From Sphingobacteriales bacterium (GTDB lineage Bacteria > Bacteroidota > Bacteroidia > Chitinophagales > Chitinophagaceae), in contig JAHEZF010000039.1 in assembly GCA_023251215.1 (NCBI GenBank), forward strand, positions 1 to 10,171: a stretch of 10,171 bases of DNA. The letters are read 5' to 3'. This document shows positions 1 through 6,781 of the stretch, in pieces. The translations under genes were made by a program, and so were the position numbers. How positions within the stretch are numbered: position 1 is the first letter of the stretch; the number at the start of each line of letters is the position of its first letter. The notes under the pieces were generated by a model that ran no database searches, was not told where the DNA came from, and saw nothing but the letters and a program-made list of their open reading frames with translations.

Positions 1-160
1 ATAAGAAGCAATTTCATAATTTAAATTTTAGAGGGGTAATAAAGGTAAGAATATCCGGCATTCCGGTTTGTCATAGTTTTATCGGATTATTGGTTTGAGT
101 GGTTGCTAATTCTCCCCTTCGGGGTCCCGATAGCTATCGGGATAGAGGGGGCTGGGGGCT
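1..160. other. Non-coding left edge, downstream of the lipoprotein gene
   Basis: I see no credible gene here. The stretch is A/T-rich up to about position 110 and then turns abruptly G/C-rich in a structured repeat (annotated separately). Because the lipoprotein gene ends at 161 on the minus strand, this is its 3' flank. The hairpins could protect or end that transcript, but no T-run follows them on the minus strand, so they are not a standard intrinsic terminator. Confidence 0.6.
114..159. repeat. Nested structured repeat with 18-bp perfect palindrome
   Basis: The sequence shows a small hairpin CCCC-TTC-GGGG at 114-124, directly followed by the perfect palindrome TCCCGATAGCTATCGGGA at 125-142, and then a G-rich tail AGAGGGGGCTGGGGG at 144-158. 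From memory, a C-rich/G-rich intergenic unit ending in a tail like this is common in Bacteroidota genomes, and the CCCGATAGCTATCGGG palindrome is a separate dispersed element. The arrangement therefore looks like one repeat inserted within another. The palindrome core recurs with one mismatch inside radA at 3309-3324. The dispersed nature cannot be tested from one window. Confidence 0.65.
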
Positions 161-1555
161 TTATTGTTTTTCAAAACAGCCCAGGTCGGGTAAGCCAACC
201 GGCCTTGGCTTTCCATCCAAATCAATGGTTACACCTGCATTGGTGCCTTTATTAATAGCAGGAGAGCCGGTCTTTAACCTGAAATCATAATAATTCCTGC
301 TGGTATTGACGCTGTCAAATTGAGGATTTTGATTATTAATGATCTGGTTGCTGGTAATATTAGTGGGAGCAGTTTGAACCTTCCATAAGTTGTAATCAAA
401 ATTTACATTAAATGTTGTGTTGCCGTTTTTGGCCACTACCACTTCATTGTCCACTAAGCCGTTTTCGCCCCAGAAAATACAATTACGGAAAAGAGCATTC
501 AGGTTGGCAGATACAGGAACATTATTGACAGTAATAAAATTACTGACAAGCAGAACCTGGTCACGGTGATCAATAAAACGGTTAGCATAGGTAACTACTG
601 TACAATGTGTGAACTGGTAGTCGCCACCTTTAACCAGGAAAATATTCTTACCGCAGTTACTGATCAGGCAATTTCTTGCTCTTACACTTGAGTTAATGGC
701 GATGATACCGGCATCATAGGCGTTGTCAATGATAGTTTCATTGAGTGTGATCTTTGGATTGGCATTAACCGGGAGATCTTGTGAGGCAATAGCCTGGTAA
801 GCGTTTTTTATTACTGCATAAGTAAAAATATTATCCTTGCTGGCGCCTCTGAAAAATATACCCGGCCACCCTGCAGGAAAATCCCGGTAAGGATCATCCA
901 GCCTGTCGCCACGGAAATAAACCCTGTCAATAGTATCTTTCTGTCCGTTCACTTGTATGCTTCCATCCACAATTATCGGGGCATCGGCATGCACATAAAT
1001 GCGGCAGCCTTTATTAATGATAAACGTTTTATTGGTATCAATGGTCAATGAACCGAGAATTACATAAGGCAGGTCGTTGTTCCATGTTTCATTTACGGTT
1101 ATTTTTTTATTCCGGAAGAAGTGGGCATTCTGCCCCCATGCTTCCAACTGTACCAGGCGGTTCTTACCGTTGTAACTTATCTGGATACTATCTCTTACAA
1201 TGAATGGAAGATTGTTTGCATTCTGGTTAATATTCACCTGTACAAAAACATAGAGACTGTCATTAGATTCAATCTCAATATTATTTACCTGCGGGCCGGG
1301 AATGCCATCCACATTGATCTGGTATAATGAGGCAGCGCCCATCAGCTTTACAGATGACAAACGAAGTTTTTGATTGTTCTCATTGATGATCTTGAAAGTT
1401 TGATATACCGATCCGGAGCTGACAAAAACAGTATCATACTTTAATGTGTCTGCTGTTATAGTAACTCTTGCATCAGGCGATGTGATAAATGATTCTTTTT
1501 TGCAGGAAAAGAAAAGCAGTAAAAAGGATATGACAAGGATTCCGTAAGCCTTCAT
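161..1555 (-). CDS. Surface lipoprotein with right-handed beta-helix fold and choice-of-anchor-Q type C-terminus
   Basis: This encodes 464 residues. The N-terminus is a lipoprotein signal: basic start MKAYG, a hydrophobic core, then lipobox FFSC with Cys18, followed by Lys-Lys. I chose ATG at 1555 over the TTG three codons upstream because it gives a normal lipoprotein signal. After an Ig-like or strand-rich segment (about 30-150) comes a long stretch of short strand/turn units rich in Asn, Ile and Val (about 165-400), typical of right-handed parallel beta-helix proteins. The end (SPAINKGTN, then DLDGKPRP and DLGCFE) matches the choice-of-anchor-Q type found on many Bacteroidota surface proteins. 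It probably faces the periplasm or the cell exterior. Substrate and role are unknown, and no catalytic residues can be assigned. It is the last gene after comF, 30 bases downstream, so it is probably cotranscribed with radA and comF. Confidence 0.85.
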   Translation of the reverse strand: MKAYGILVISFLLLFFSCKKESFITSPDARVTITADTLKYDTVFVSSGSVYQTFKIINENNQKLRLSSVKLMGAASLYQINVDGIPGPQVNNIEIESNDSLYVFVQVNINQNANNLPFIVRDSIQISYNGKNRLVQLEAWGQNAHFFRNKKITVNETWNNDLPYVILGSLTIDTNKTFIINKGCRIYVHADAPIIVDGSIQVNGQKDTIDRVYFRGDRLDDPYRDFPAGWPGIFFRGASKDNIFTYAVIKNAYQAIASQDLPVNANPKITLNETIIDNAYDAGIIAINSSVRARNCLISNCGKNIFLVKGGDYQFTHCTVVTYANRFIDHRDQVLLVSNFITVNNVPVSANLNALFRNCIFWGENGLVDNEVVVAKNGNTTFNVNFDYNLWKVQTAPTNITSNQIINNQNPQFDSVNTSRNYYDFRLKTGSPAINKGTNAGVTIDLDGKPRPVGLPDLGCFEKQ

Positions 1556-1585
1556 GAATATCAAAAATAACAGAAGTAACCGAGA

Positions 1586-2284
1586 TTAGCGGGAAGCTGT
1601 GCAAAAAGTAACCACACTCAATTTCACATTTTTTGCTTTCAGCAATTCATTGCCGCAGGCTTCCAGGGTTGCACCTGTGGTAATCACATCATCAACAAGC
1701 AAAACATGTTTATCATAAATAGCGGCAGGATTTACCAGCACAAATTTACCTTCCATATTCTTCCATCTCTCTATTCTTCCTTTTTTGGTCTGTGTTTCGG
1801 TATGCTGGGGACGTATGATCACATTATCCATCACAGGAATTTCCATATTTTCTGCCATGCCTTCACATAAAACGGTTGCCTGGTTATAGCCCCGCTTTTT
1901 TTCTTTGGCAGGAAAAAGAGGCAAGGGAATCAAAACATCTGCTTTAAAGCGATTAGATCGTTGCAACTGGTCTCCCATTATTTTGCCCATTTGTAATCCC
2001 AGTTCTTTATTGCCTTTGTATTTAAACTGGTGCATCAGGTGCTGCATCAATGATTCTTTGGTGAAATAAAACTGCGCTGATGCACCAACCAACGGCAATC
2101 TGCCCCAGAAATTTTTTTCAACAGGGTTGTCCGGGTGCAGCTCAAAATTGGTTTCGGGCATGGCATCAATACAGCGCATACATAAAAAGCTTTCTTCATT
2201 AAGCAGATCGCTTCCACAGCCGGCACATACATGGGGAAACAGCAGGTGAAGAAAAGATTCTTTTATTTCTTTAAAACGAATCAT
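1586..2284 (-). CDS. comF: ComF family phosphoribosyltransferase-like protein
   Basis: This encodes 232 residues, the usual length for the ComF/GntX family. Near the N-terminus is a four-cysteine zinc ribbon (Cys20, Cys23, Cys35, Cys38). In the middle are the family motifs RGYNQA (131-136) and TQTKKGRIERWKNM (163-176). Near the end is the type I phosphoribosyltransferase PRPP-binding loop VLLVDDVITTGAT (194-206), with its two adjacent aspartates. In naturally competent bacteria ComFC-type proteins act in the cytoplasm during uptake of single-stranded DNA; a true phosphoribosyl transfer reaction has not been settled for the family. It lies 51 bases downstream of radA on the same strand, which supports a link to recombination of incoming DNA, but competence of this organism cannot be read from the window. 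Confidence 0.93.
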   Translation of the reverse strand: MIRFKEIKESFLHLLFPHVCAGCGSDLLNEESFLCMRCIDAMPETNFELHPDNPVEKNFWGRLPLVGASAQFYFTKESLMQHLMHQFKYKGNKELGLQMGKIMGDQLQRSNRFKADVLIPLPLFPAKEKKRGYNQATVLCEGMAENMEIPVMDNVIIRPQHTETQTKKGRIERWKNMEGKFVLVNPAAIYDKHVLLVDDVITTGATLEACGNELLKAKNVKLSVVTFCTASR

Positions 2285-2335
2285 AAAAAATGAATCTTAA
2301 AAACTCTTCCTGCTCAGAGAATTTAGCGGGAAGGG

Positions 2336-3766
2336 CTAAAACATATATTTATATACTTCTTCTACATGCCCCATAGTGACTACTTCGATCCTGAATTTAT
2401 GTTTGGCCGATCCTTTCTGGTTATATTTTGAAACGATAATTTTTTCAAACCCTAATTTTTCGGCCTCTGCAATTCGTTGGTCAATTCTGTTCACTGCTCT
2501 TATTTCTCCGCTTAAACCCACTTCACCTGCAAAACAAATATGCGGCGGCATTGGTGCATCTTCATAGGAAGAAAGCAGGGCGCAAAGAACTGCCAGGTCA
2601 ATAGAAGGGTCTTCCACTTTTATTCCCCCGGCTATATTGAGGAAAACATCTTTAATACCAAAATGAAAGCCACCCCTTTTTTCCAGTACAGCCAATAATA
2701 ACTGTAAACGGCGAAGATCAAAACCACTGACTGTTCTTTGGGGTGTTCCATATACAGATTGTGTGACCAGTGCCTGCACTTCAATAAGCAATGGCCTTAG
2801 ACCTTCTATAGAGGCAGCAATAGCAATACCACTAAGCTGATCTTCTTTTTGAGTAATGAGTATTTCGCTGGGATTGGTAACGCCTCTCATGCCTTCCTGT
2901 GTCATCTCATAAATACCCAGTTCATCCGTGCTGCCAAAACGGTTTTTTAGTGTACGGAGAATTCGATACGCATAATGGCGGTCGCCTTCAAACTGCAGAA
3001 CTGTATCCACCATATGTTCCAGTATCTTGGGCCCTGCAATAATTCCATCTTTGGTGATATGACCGATCAGGAAAACGGGGGTATTGGTTTCTTTTGCAAA
3101 TCGCTGAAATTCGGCTGCACATTCCCTTATCTGGGATACACTGCCGGGAGATGAATCAATAAATGGCGTTTGCAATGATTGGATAGAATCAACAATTACT
3201 AACTGAGGTTTTAATTTTTTTATTTCCTGAAAAATAATTTGAGTGGATGTTTCCGTAAGCAGGTAAAAATTTTCTCCAGAAATTGCCGGAGCCGGTCCGA
3301 CTGAGTCACCCGATAGCAATCGGGTCAGCCGGGAATCCTGCTTTAAGCGATCAGCTCTCATTTTAATCTGCTGTTCACTTTCCTCGCCACTGATGTAAAG
3401 AACTGTTTTATCTTTTAACCTTAAACCATTTTGCAGGAACAATGTTGACTTTCCGATACCTGGTTCCCCTCCCACTAAAACAATACTCCCAGGTACAATG
3501 CCGCCACCTAATACACGGTTTAATTCCGTATCAGATGTAACCAGCCTTTTTTCTTCACTGCTTTTTATTTCATTAAGCCGGATGGTTTTGTTTACTCTCT
3601 TTTCTTCATGAAAGTCTTTCCATCCGTTAATGTTTTTTGGAGATTCTTTTTGCACTAATTCTTCCACTAAAGTATTCCATTGCCCGCATGACGGACATTG
3701 GCCCACCCACTTTACACTTTCATGGCCACAATTCTGACAGAAAAAAGCAGTTTTTGTTTTGCTCAT
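2336..3766 (-). CDS. radA: DNA repair / branch-migration ATPase RadA (Sms)
   Basis: This encodes 476 residues of RadA, a RecA-like ATPase that drives branch migration of recombination intermediates in repair and transformation. In order: a zinc finger (Cys10, Cys13, Cys24, Cys27); Walker A GGEPGIGKST (99-108); Walker B with IVDS (191-194); the RadA signature KNRFG (274-278); and a C-terminal Lon-protease-like domain lacking protease function (about 295-476). One oddity: between MRADRL (136-141) and LLTETS (169-174) there is a stretch of about 27 residues where E. coli RadA, from memory, has about 9. The extra DNA contains a palindromic element at 3296-3334 and keeps the reading frame. The frame is otherwise intact and all key motifs are present, so the protein is probably functional. 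It is the first gene of the radA-comF-lipoprotein unit. Confidence 0.97.
   Translation of the reverse strand: MSKTKTAFFCQNCGHESVKWVGQCPSCGQWNTLVEELVQKESPKNINGWKDFHEEKRVNKTIRLNEIKSSEEKRLVTSDTELNRVLGGGIVPGSIVLVGGEPGIGKSTLFLQNGLRLKDKTVLYISGEESEQQIKMRADRLKQDSRLTRLLSGDSVGPAPAISGENFYLLTETSTQIIFQEIKKLKPQLVIVDSIQSLQTPFIDSSPGSVSQIRECAAEFQRFAKETNTPVFLIGHITKDGIIAGPKILEHMVDTVLQFEGDRHYAYRILRTLKNRFGSTDELGIYEMTQEGMRGVTNPSEILITQKEDQLSGIAIAASIEGLRPLLIEVQALVTQSVYGTPQRTVSGFDLRRLQLLLAVLEKRGGFHFGIKDVFLNIAGGIKVEDPSIDLAVLCALLSSYEDAPMPPHICFAGEVGLSGEIRAVNRIDQRIAEAEKLGFEKIIVSKYNQKGSAKHKFRIEVVTMGHVEEVYKYMF
3296..3334. repeat. Palindromic element inside radA, in frame
   Basis: An imperfect inverted repeat of about 39 bases. 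The core CCCGATAGCAATCGGG (3309-3324) differs by one base from the perfect palindrome at 126-141. The arms extend outwards, TCCGACTGA on the left against TCAGCCGGGA on the right, with a four-base GTCA bulge in the left arm. It encodes about residues 145-157 of RadA, within a segment that looks extra relative to other RadA proteins. This is best read as a dispersed palindrome that entered the gene without breaking the frame. Confidence 0.7.
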
Positions 3767-3921
3767 ACACTAAAATTAATCTATCAGAAGGAGTTAATTA
3801 AAAAGATCAGAAATCAACCATAAAATAACGATCAGTTGTTCAATAAACAGTGGAAGTTTTGTTTATTAATGTAAAGAAAAAAAGAAAAGTTTTTTATTTT
3901 TTTGAGGTCTTTCTTAAAATG

Positions 3922-3976
3922 TAAAAAGGGCCAATCTTACGATTGACCCCCTTACTTACTAACCCATTAAATTCTT
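3922..3976 (-). ncRNA. Candidate short RNA or radA leader attenuator
   Basis: On the minus strand, a predicted start near 3976 (see the promoter entry) is followed within about 50 bases by a hairpin whose 3' arm runs into five T residues, as in an intrinsic terminator. The predicted product is a roughly 50-55 nucleotide RNA containing GGGTTAGTAAGTAAGGGG just before the hairpin. No start codon with a sensible reading frame lies inside. Two readings are possible: an independent small RNA, or an early terminator in a leader of about 210 bases ahead of radA that must be read through. I do not recognise the RNA family. The exact ends are inferred. Confidence 0.4.
3923..3949 (-). terminator. Rho-independent terminator, minus strand
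   Basis: Stem GGGTCAATC against GATTGGCCC on the minus strand, with loop GTAA; one A-C mismatch separates the five-pair inner stem from three G-C pairs. It is followed by TTTTT (3927-3923). On the plus strand the flanking run is A rather than T, so the direction is clear. It lies 157 bases upstream of the radA start, not downstream of any recognised minus-strand gene, which is why a short RNA or attenuator is proposed. Confidence 0.65.
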
Positions 3977-3979
3977 GCA

Positions 3980-4009
3980 CTAAGTTACAAATATGCCCCA
4001 CATTACAAA
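3980..4009 (-). promoter_or_regulatory. Bacteroidota-type promoter candidate (-33 TTTG, -7 TAACTTAG)
   Basis: On the minus strand TTTG (4009-4006) is followed after 18 bases by TAACTTAG (3987-3980), which matches the Bacteroidota -7 consensus TAnnTTTG at seven of eight positions. The -33 TTTG fits the known pattern, with usual spacing near 19. It would start transcription around 3972-3976, just ahead of the hairpin terminator and pointing towards radA. Confidence 0.45.
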
Positions 4010-4245
4010 ATAAATTTTCGGGGCTGTGAATAACTTTCATATAGCGGTTATTAAAAAAAGCCAAGTCCAATATTTGTAAAAAATCTTTGTAAAGCCCTGA
4101 TCTATAACATGTTTGAAAGATTGGTCAAAACCACCAAATTGAAAAACTAAAACAACAGCTTTGGTAAAGGAGCTTAAAACAAGATGACAAAACGACCAGG
4201 AAATCTCATTTGTAACAGATTTGTAATACCTGTAAAAACCCATAA

Positions 4246-4767
4246 TTTTTTAATTATCTGACAGCTTCAATTCTAATTGTTTCGCTGATTTTTGTGGGCA
4301 TAAGTATGCTGATTTCAATGGTACTAAAAACAAGTTTCAATCCAATAATAAGATTCCCCTTGCCAAAGCTATGACGGGCCAGGAAGTAGCTGAGAAAATG
4401 CTCCGGGAAAATGGTATATATGATATGAAAGTGAACTCAGTAGAGGACTTTTTGAGTGACCATTACAATCCGCTTAATAAAACAGTGAATCTAATCCATG
4501 AAGTCTATAATGGAAATAGTATTTCTTCAGCTGTTGCCCGGTATAATTCTGTTTGCAATAACAACCCTGTTCACACTGATTACCCTGCCAGTAGAGTTTG
4601 GTGCGAGCCGTCGTTTCCTTGCCTGGCCGAATCAAACCCAAGTCACAAATTTCCAGGAATATTCAAAGTAAAGGGTACCTTGAAATGGGTCGCTATCATC
4701 TATGTTGTGGCAGCTCTTGCATCGCTAGTAGAATATACTTGTCTATTCTAATCGCCAAAGAAGCTAA
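4246..4767 (+). pseudogene. Decayed YugP-like neutral zinc metallopeptidase (Zn_peptidase_2 family)
   Basis: The pieces line up with a family of about 230-residue membrane zinc peptidases but lie in different frames. 4261-4330 reads IFVGISMLISMVLK (first membrane segment). From 4371 comes MTGQEVAEKML, then NGIYDMKV, DHYNP, NKTVNL and VYNGNSI up to about 4539. The frame then changes at 4540 to FAITTLFTLITLPVEF (the late membrane segment) until a TAA at 4669. From about 4668 LKWVAIIYVVAALASLV continues in the first frame, and the tail YLSILI lies in the third. The stretch that should follow VYNGNSI, with the metal-binding AHECGHA-type motif and two membrane segments, is absent: a deletion of roughly 60 residues at about 4538-4541. 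The protein cannot be an active peptidase. A 126-residue open frame at 4371-4751 spans most of the remnant, but about 40 of its residues are out-of-frame sequence. The N-terminal boundary is approximate. Confidence 0.85.
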
Positions 4768-4787
4768 TAAAAGGGTATACCTGAAAC

Positions 4788-4815
4788 TAAAATGCCTGCA
4801 GCATGGGGCATTTTA
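4788..4815. terminator. Bidirectional terminator between convergent units
   Basis: A perfect nine-pair inverted repeat, TAAAATGCC (4788-4796) and GGCATTTTA (4807-4815), with a ten-base loop. T-rich sequence follows the stem on the plus strand, and the minus-strand copy starts just three bases beyond the RNase E/G stop codon and also ends in TTTTAG. The position between the plus-strand metallopeptidase remnant and the minus-strand RNase gene fits a shared terminator. Confidence 0.65.
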
Positions 4816-4817
4816 TA

Positions 4818-6371
4818 TTATAATTTAATCTCTTCATCATGCTGATCAAAAAATTTGTATTCAATCAGATGGTAGTTACTGTCTTCCTCTAATCTTGTTT
4901 TTTGGCCAAATTTTTTCCTCCATTTTGCCATCCGGGTATTCCAAGGCCAACCTTTGCTTAAGTAAGCATAAATAATGGGATTAACCACCAATTTTAGATT
5001 ACTGTTTTTATGAGTTATCAGGTAACTCAGGTTCTTTTCTATTTCATCTTCCAGTAACAGAGTTGAAGAAATTTTTCCGGTACCGTTGCAACTTGGACAA
5101 TTTTCCTGTGTGTTTATATTTACCTCCGGTTTCATCCGTTGCCGGGTAATCTGCATCAGGCCAAATTTTGAGATTGGAAGAACAGCATGTTTGGCTCTGT
5201 CGGGCGACATGAATTCCTCCATTTTTTCCACCAGCTTTCGTTTGTTATCCGGGAATTTCATATCAATAAAGTCGGCAACGATGATTCCGCCCAGGTCTCT
5301 CAGGCGAAGCTGCCGGGCTATTTCTTCAGCGGCTTCCAGGTTTGTTTCCATTGCGTTCTGTTCCTGGTTGTTGCTTACACTTTTGTAGCCGCTGTTCACG
5401 TCAATAACATGTAATGCTTCTGTATGTTCAATGATGAGATAGGCGCCGCTATTCAAGTTTACTGTTTTACCAAAAGAAGATTTTACCTGCTTGGTAATCC
5501 CAAATGAATCAAAAATGGGAAAACCATTCTGGTAATAGGAAACAATATCAGCTTTCTCCGGTGCAATGCGTTGAATGTAATTCTTGGTATCGGTAAAAAT
5601 GTTTCTGTCGTTAACAACTATTCTGTTAAAATCTTCGTTCAGCAGATCACGAAGAATACTGGTGGTCTTGGTCTGTTCGCTTAAAATTTTAGCAGGTGCC
5701 AAAGCTCCTTTCAGGTTGCGTTGGATGGTCTTCCACATTTCAACCAATGATGAAAGATCTTCATGGAGTTCAGCTGTATTTTTTCCTTCTGCTGCTGTGC
5801 GAACAATAACGCCAAAATTTTTTGATTTGATAGCTTCAACGATCTTCTGTAATCTTTTTCTTTCCTCAGAAGAATGAATTTTTCTGGATACAGCAACTAT
5901 ATCATTAAATGGAGTAAGTACTACAAAACGACCGGGCAGAGAAAGTTCACAGCTTAATCTTGGGCCTTTAGCAGCTATGGGTTCTTTGAGAATTTGTACC
6001 AGGATATTGGGTTTCCCTCCCAGCACTTCATTGATCTTACCGGTTTTGATGATCTCGGGTTCAATAGTGAATTTGCTAAAATCCAACCCCGGTTCACTTT
6101 TATCCTGCATGCACATATTGGTGAACTTAAGCAATGATTTGACATAGGGACTCAGATCGGTGTAGTGAAGAAAAGCGTCTTTCTCAAACCCTACATCCAC
6201 AAATGCAGCATTTAACCCCGGTATGAGTTTTTTTACTTTACCCAGGTACAGGTCGCCTACGGCAAAACGGGCATCACTTTTTTCACTATGCAGTTCTACC
6301 AGCTTTTTATCCTCCAGCAGGGCAATCTCTACTCCCTGGGGGGCGGCATTAATAATAAGTTCTTTGTTCAT
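4818..6371 (-). CDS. rng: Ribonuclease E/G family endoribonuclease
   Basis: This encodes 517 residues, the length expected for RNase G-type enzymes, without the long unstructured C-terminus of E. coli RNase E. The enzyme cuts single-stranded A/U-rich RNA in the cytoplasm, acting in rRNA maturation and mRNA decay. The N-terminal S1 RNA-binding domain (about 35-130) begins at FAVGDLYLGKVKKLIPGLNAAFVDVG and carries the extra loop (about 85-115) that I recall from Bacteroidota homologues. Next come the RNase H-like and 5'-sensor parts, then the DNase I-like catalytic core with HVIDVNSG (Asp324) and VADFIDM (Asp367), equivalent to the two magnesium-binding aspartates of E. coli RNase E. The zinc-link CPSC is at 425-428. 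A start at MNKELIINA is typical. The 241 bases upstream contain no gene, so it may have its own leader or follow the small basic protein gene. Confidence 0.96.
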   Translation of the reverse strand: MNKELIINAAPQGVEIALLEDKKLVELHSEKSDARFAVGDLYLGKVKKLIPGLNAAFVDVGFEKDAFLHYTDLSPYVKSLLKFTNMCMQDKSEPGLDFSKFTIEPEIIKTGKINEVLGGKPNILVQILKEPIAAKGPRLSCELSLPGRFVVLTPFNDIVAVSRKIHSSEERKRLQKIVEAIKSKNFGVIVRTAAEGKNTAELHEDLSSLVEMWKTIQRNLKGALAPAKILSEQTKTTSILRDLLNEDFNRIVVNDRNIFTDTKNYIQRIAPEKADIVSYYQNGFPIFDSFGITKQVKSSFGKTVNLNSGAYLIIEHTEALHVIDVNSGYKSVSNNQEQNAMETNLEAAEEIARQLRLRDLGGIIVADFIDMKFPDNKRKLVEKMEEFMSPDRAKHAVLPISKFGLMQITRQRMKPEVNINTQENCPSCNGTGKISSTLLLEDEIEKNLSYLITHKNSNLKLVVNPIIYAYLSKGWPWNTRMAKWRKKFGQKTRLEEDSNYHLIEYKFFDQHDEEIKL

Positions 6372-6612
6372 TACAGCTTACATAATTGAATCACCTTACT
6401 GCTGTAAACACCAGTTGCACGGTATCCGTATATAATGCGATGAATCTGCAGGAAATGTTTGAAGAAATTTAGCGGGTGTTCCAATTGAACCTCTTCGGGT
6501 CATACATATACGGCAACGCAACCAATGAACTGAGTTTCAGGAAATGGTTAATTAGTAAATCGGGTGCTGTATTTGAAATTGCTGCATCCCAATTAACCGG
6601 TTAACCAATTAC

Positions 6613-6708
6613 CTACTTATTCCTCTTCTTATGACGGTTTTTTCTCAGTCTTTTTTTACGCTTGTGCGTCGCAATTTTATGACGCTTCCTTTTTTTACCA
6701 CAAGGCAT
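6613..6708 (-). CDS. AURKAIP1/COX24-like small basic protein, probable ribosome-associated protein
   Basis: This is a 31-residue protein starting MPCGKKRKRHKIATHKRKKR and ending in KKRNK before TAG. About 60% of the residues are Lys or Arg. The pattern KRKRHKIxTHKRKKRLRKNRHKK matches the short AURKAIP1/COX24-domain proteins of Bacteroidota. That domain is related to mitochondrial ribosomal protein mS38 and mycobacterial bS22, which bind the small subunit, so a ribosomal role is likely but inferred. It is too short for most gene callers. It lies 73 bases downstream of the TPR gene and 241 bases upstream of the RNase E/G gene, on the same strand. Most relatives I recall begin MPSGKK; Cys3 here is a small variation. 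Confidence 0.88.
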   Translation of the reverse strand: MPCGKKRKRHKIATHKRKKRLRKNRHKKRNK

Positions 6709-6781
6709 ACTCAAATAATTTTTTTAATTGTGTTTTAAATAAGGTTATAAATATGTTGCTTCCTTTCGGATTTGCTTGGAT

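Larger units (their letters stand above)
3767..4245. other. Long non-coding stretch upstream of radA
   Basis: These 479 bases hold no gene I can support. The part nearest radA (3767-3920) is very A/T-rich, with A- and T-runs. Around 3922-4010 the minus strand has a promoter-like pair and a terminator-like hairpin (annotated separately). From about 4010 to 4245 the sequence is A/T-rich, with repeated TTTGTAA words on the plus strand (near 4074, 4087, 4210 and 4220). It includes one 9-base match to a DnaA box (TTATTCACA, minus strand, 4025-4033). A minus-strand open frame at 4037-4243 has biased, unconvincing composition and is not called. Confidence 0.6.

Noticed and set aside
2322..2340. Six-pair hairpin (TTTAGC / GCTAAA) at the radA stop codon
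   Set aside because: The stem is short, overlaps the stop codon, and no T-run follows on the minus strand; comF follows at once in the same unit. Termination there is unlikely.
4025..4033. DnaA box match (TTATTCACA on the minus strand)
   Set aside because: It is a single copy, with no cluster of further boxes and no dnaA or other origin-linked gene in the window. One 9-base match in A/T-rich DNA is expected by chance often enough.
4074..4226. Repeated TTTGTAA words (two close pairs) that could be an operator
   Set aside because: The spacings differ (13 and 11 bases), the words are low complexity in A/T-rich DNA and no regulator gene is nearby. Not enough to call a site.
4037..4243. Minus-strand open frame of 68 codons upstream of radA
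   Set aside because: Composition is unlike the neighbouring proteins (long Phe/Trp/Val runs from T-rich DNA), there is no recognisable domain and no supporting promoter. It lies within A/T-rich non-coding sequence.
5086..5877. Plus-strand open frames of 75-100 codons opposite the RNase E/G gene
   Set aside because: They are mirror frames of a well-supported conserved gene, with no domain similarity of their own.
6466..6476. Recurring word TTTAGCGGG near 1586, 2322 and 6467
   Set aside because: The shared part is only about 8-9 bases, its placement relative to genes differs each time and the flanks are unrelated. Best explained by chance.
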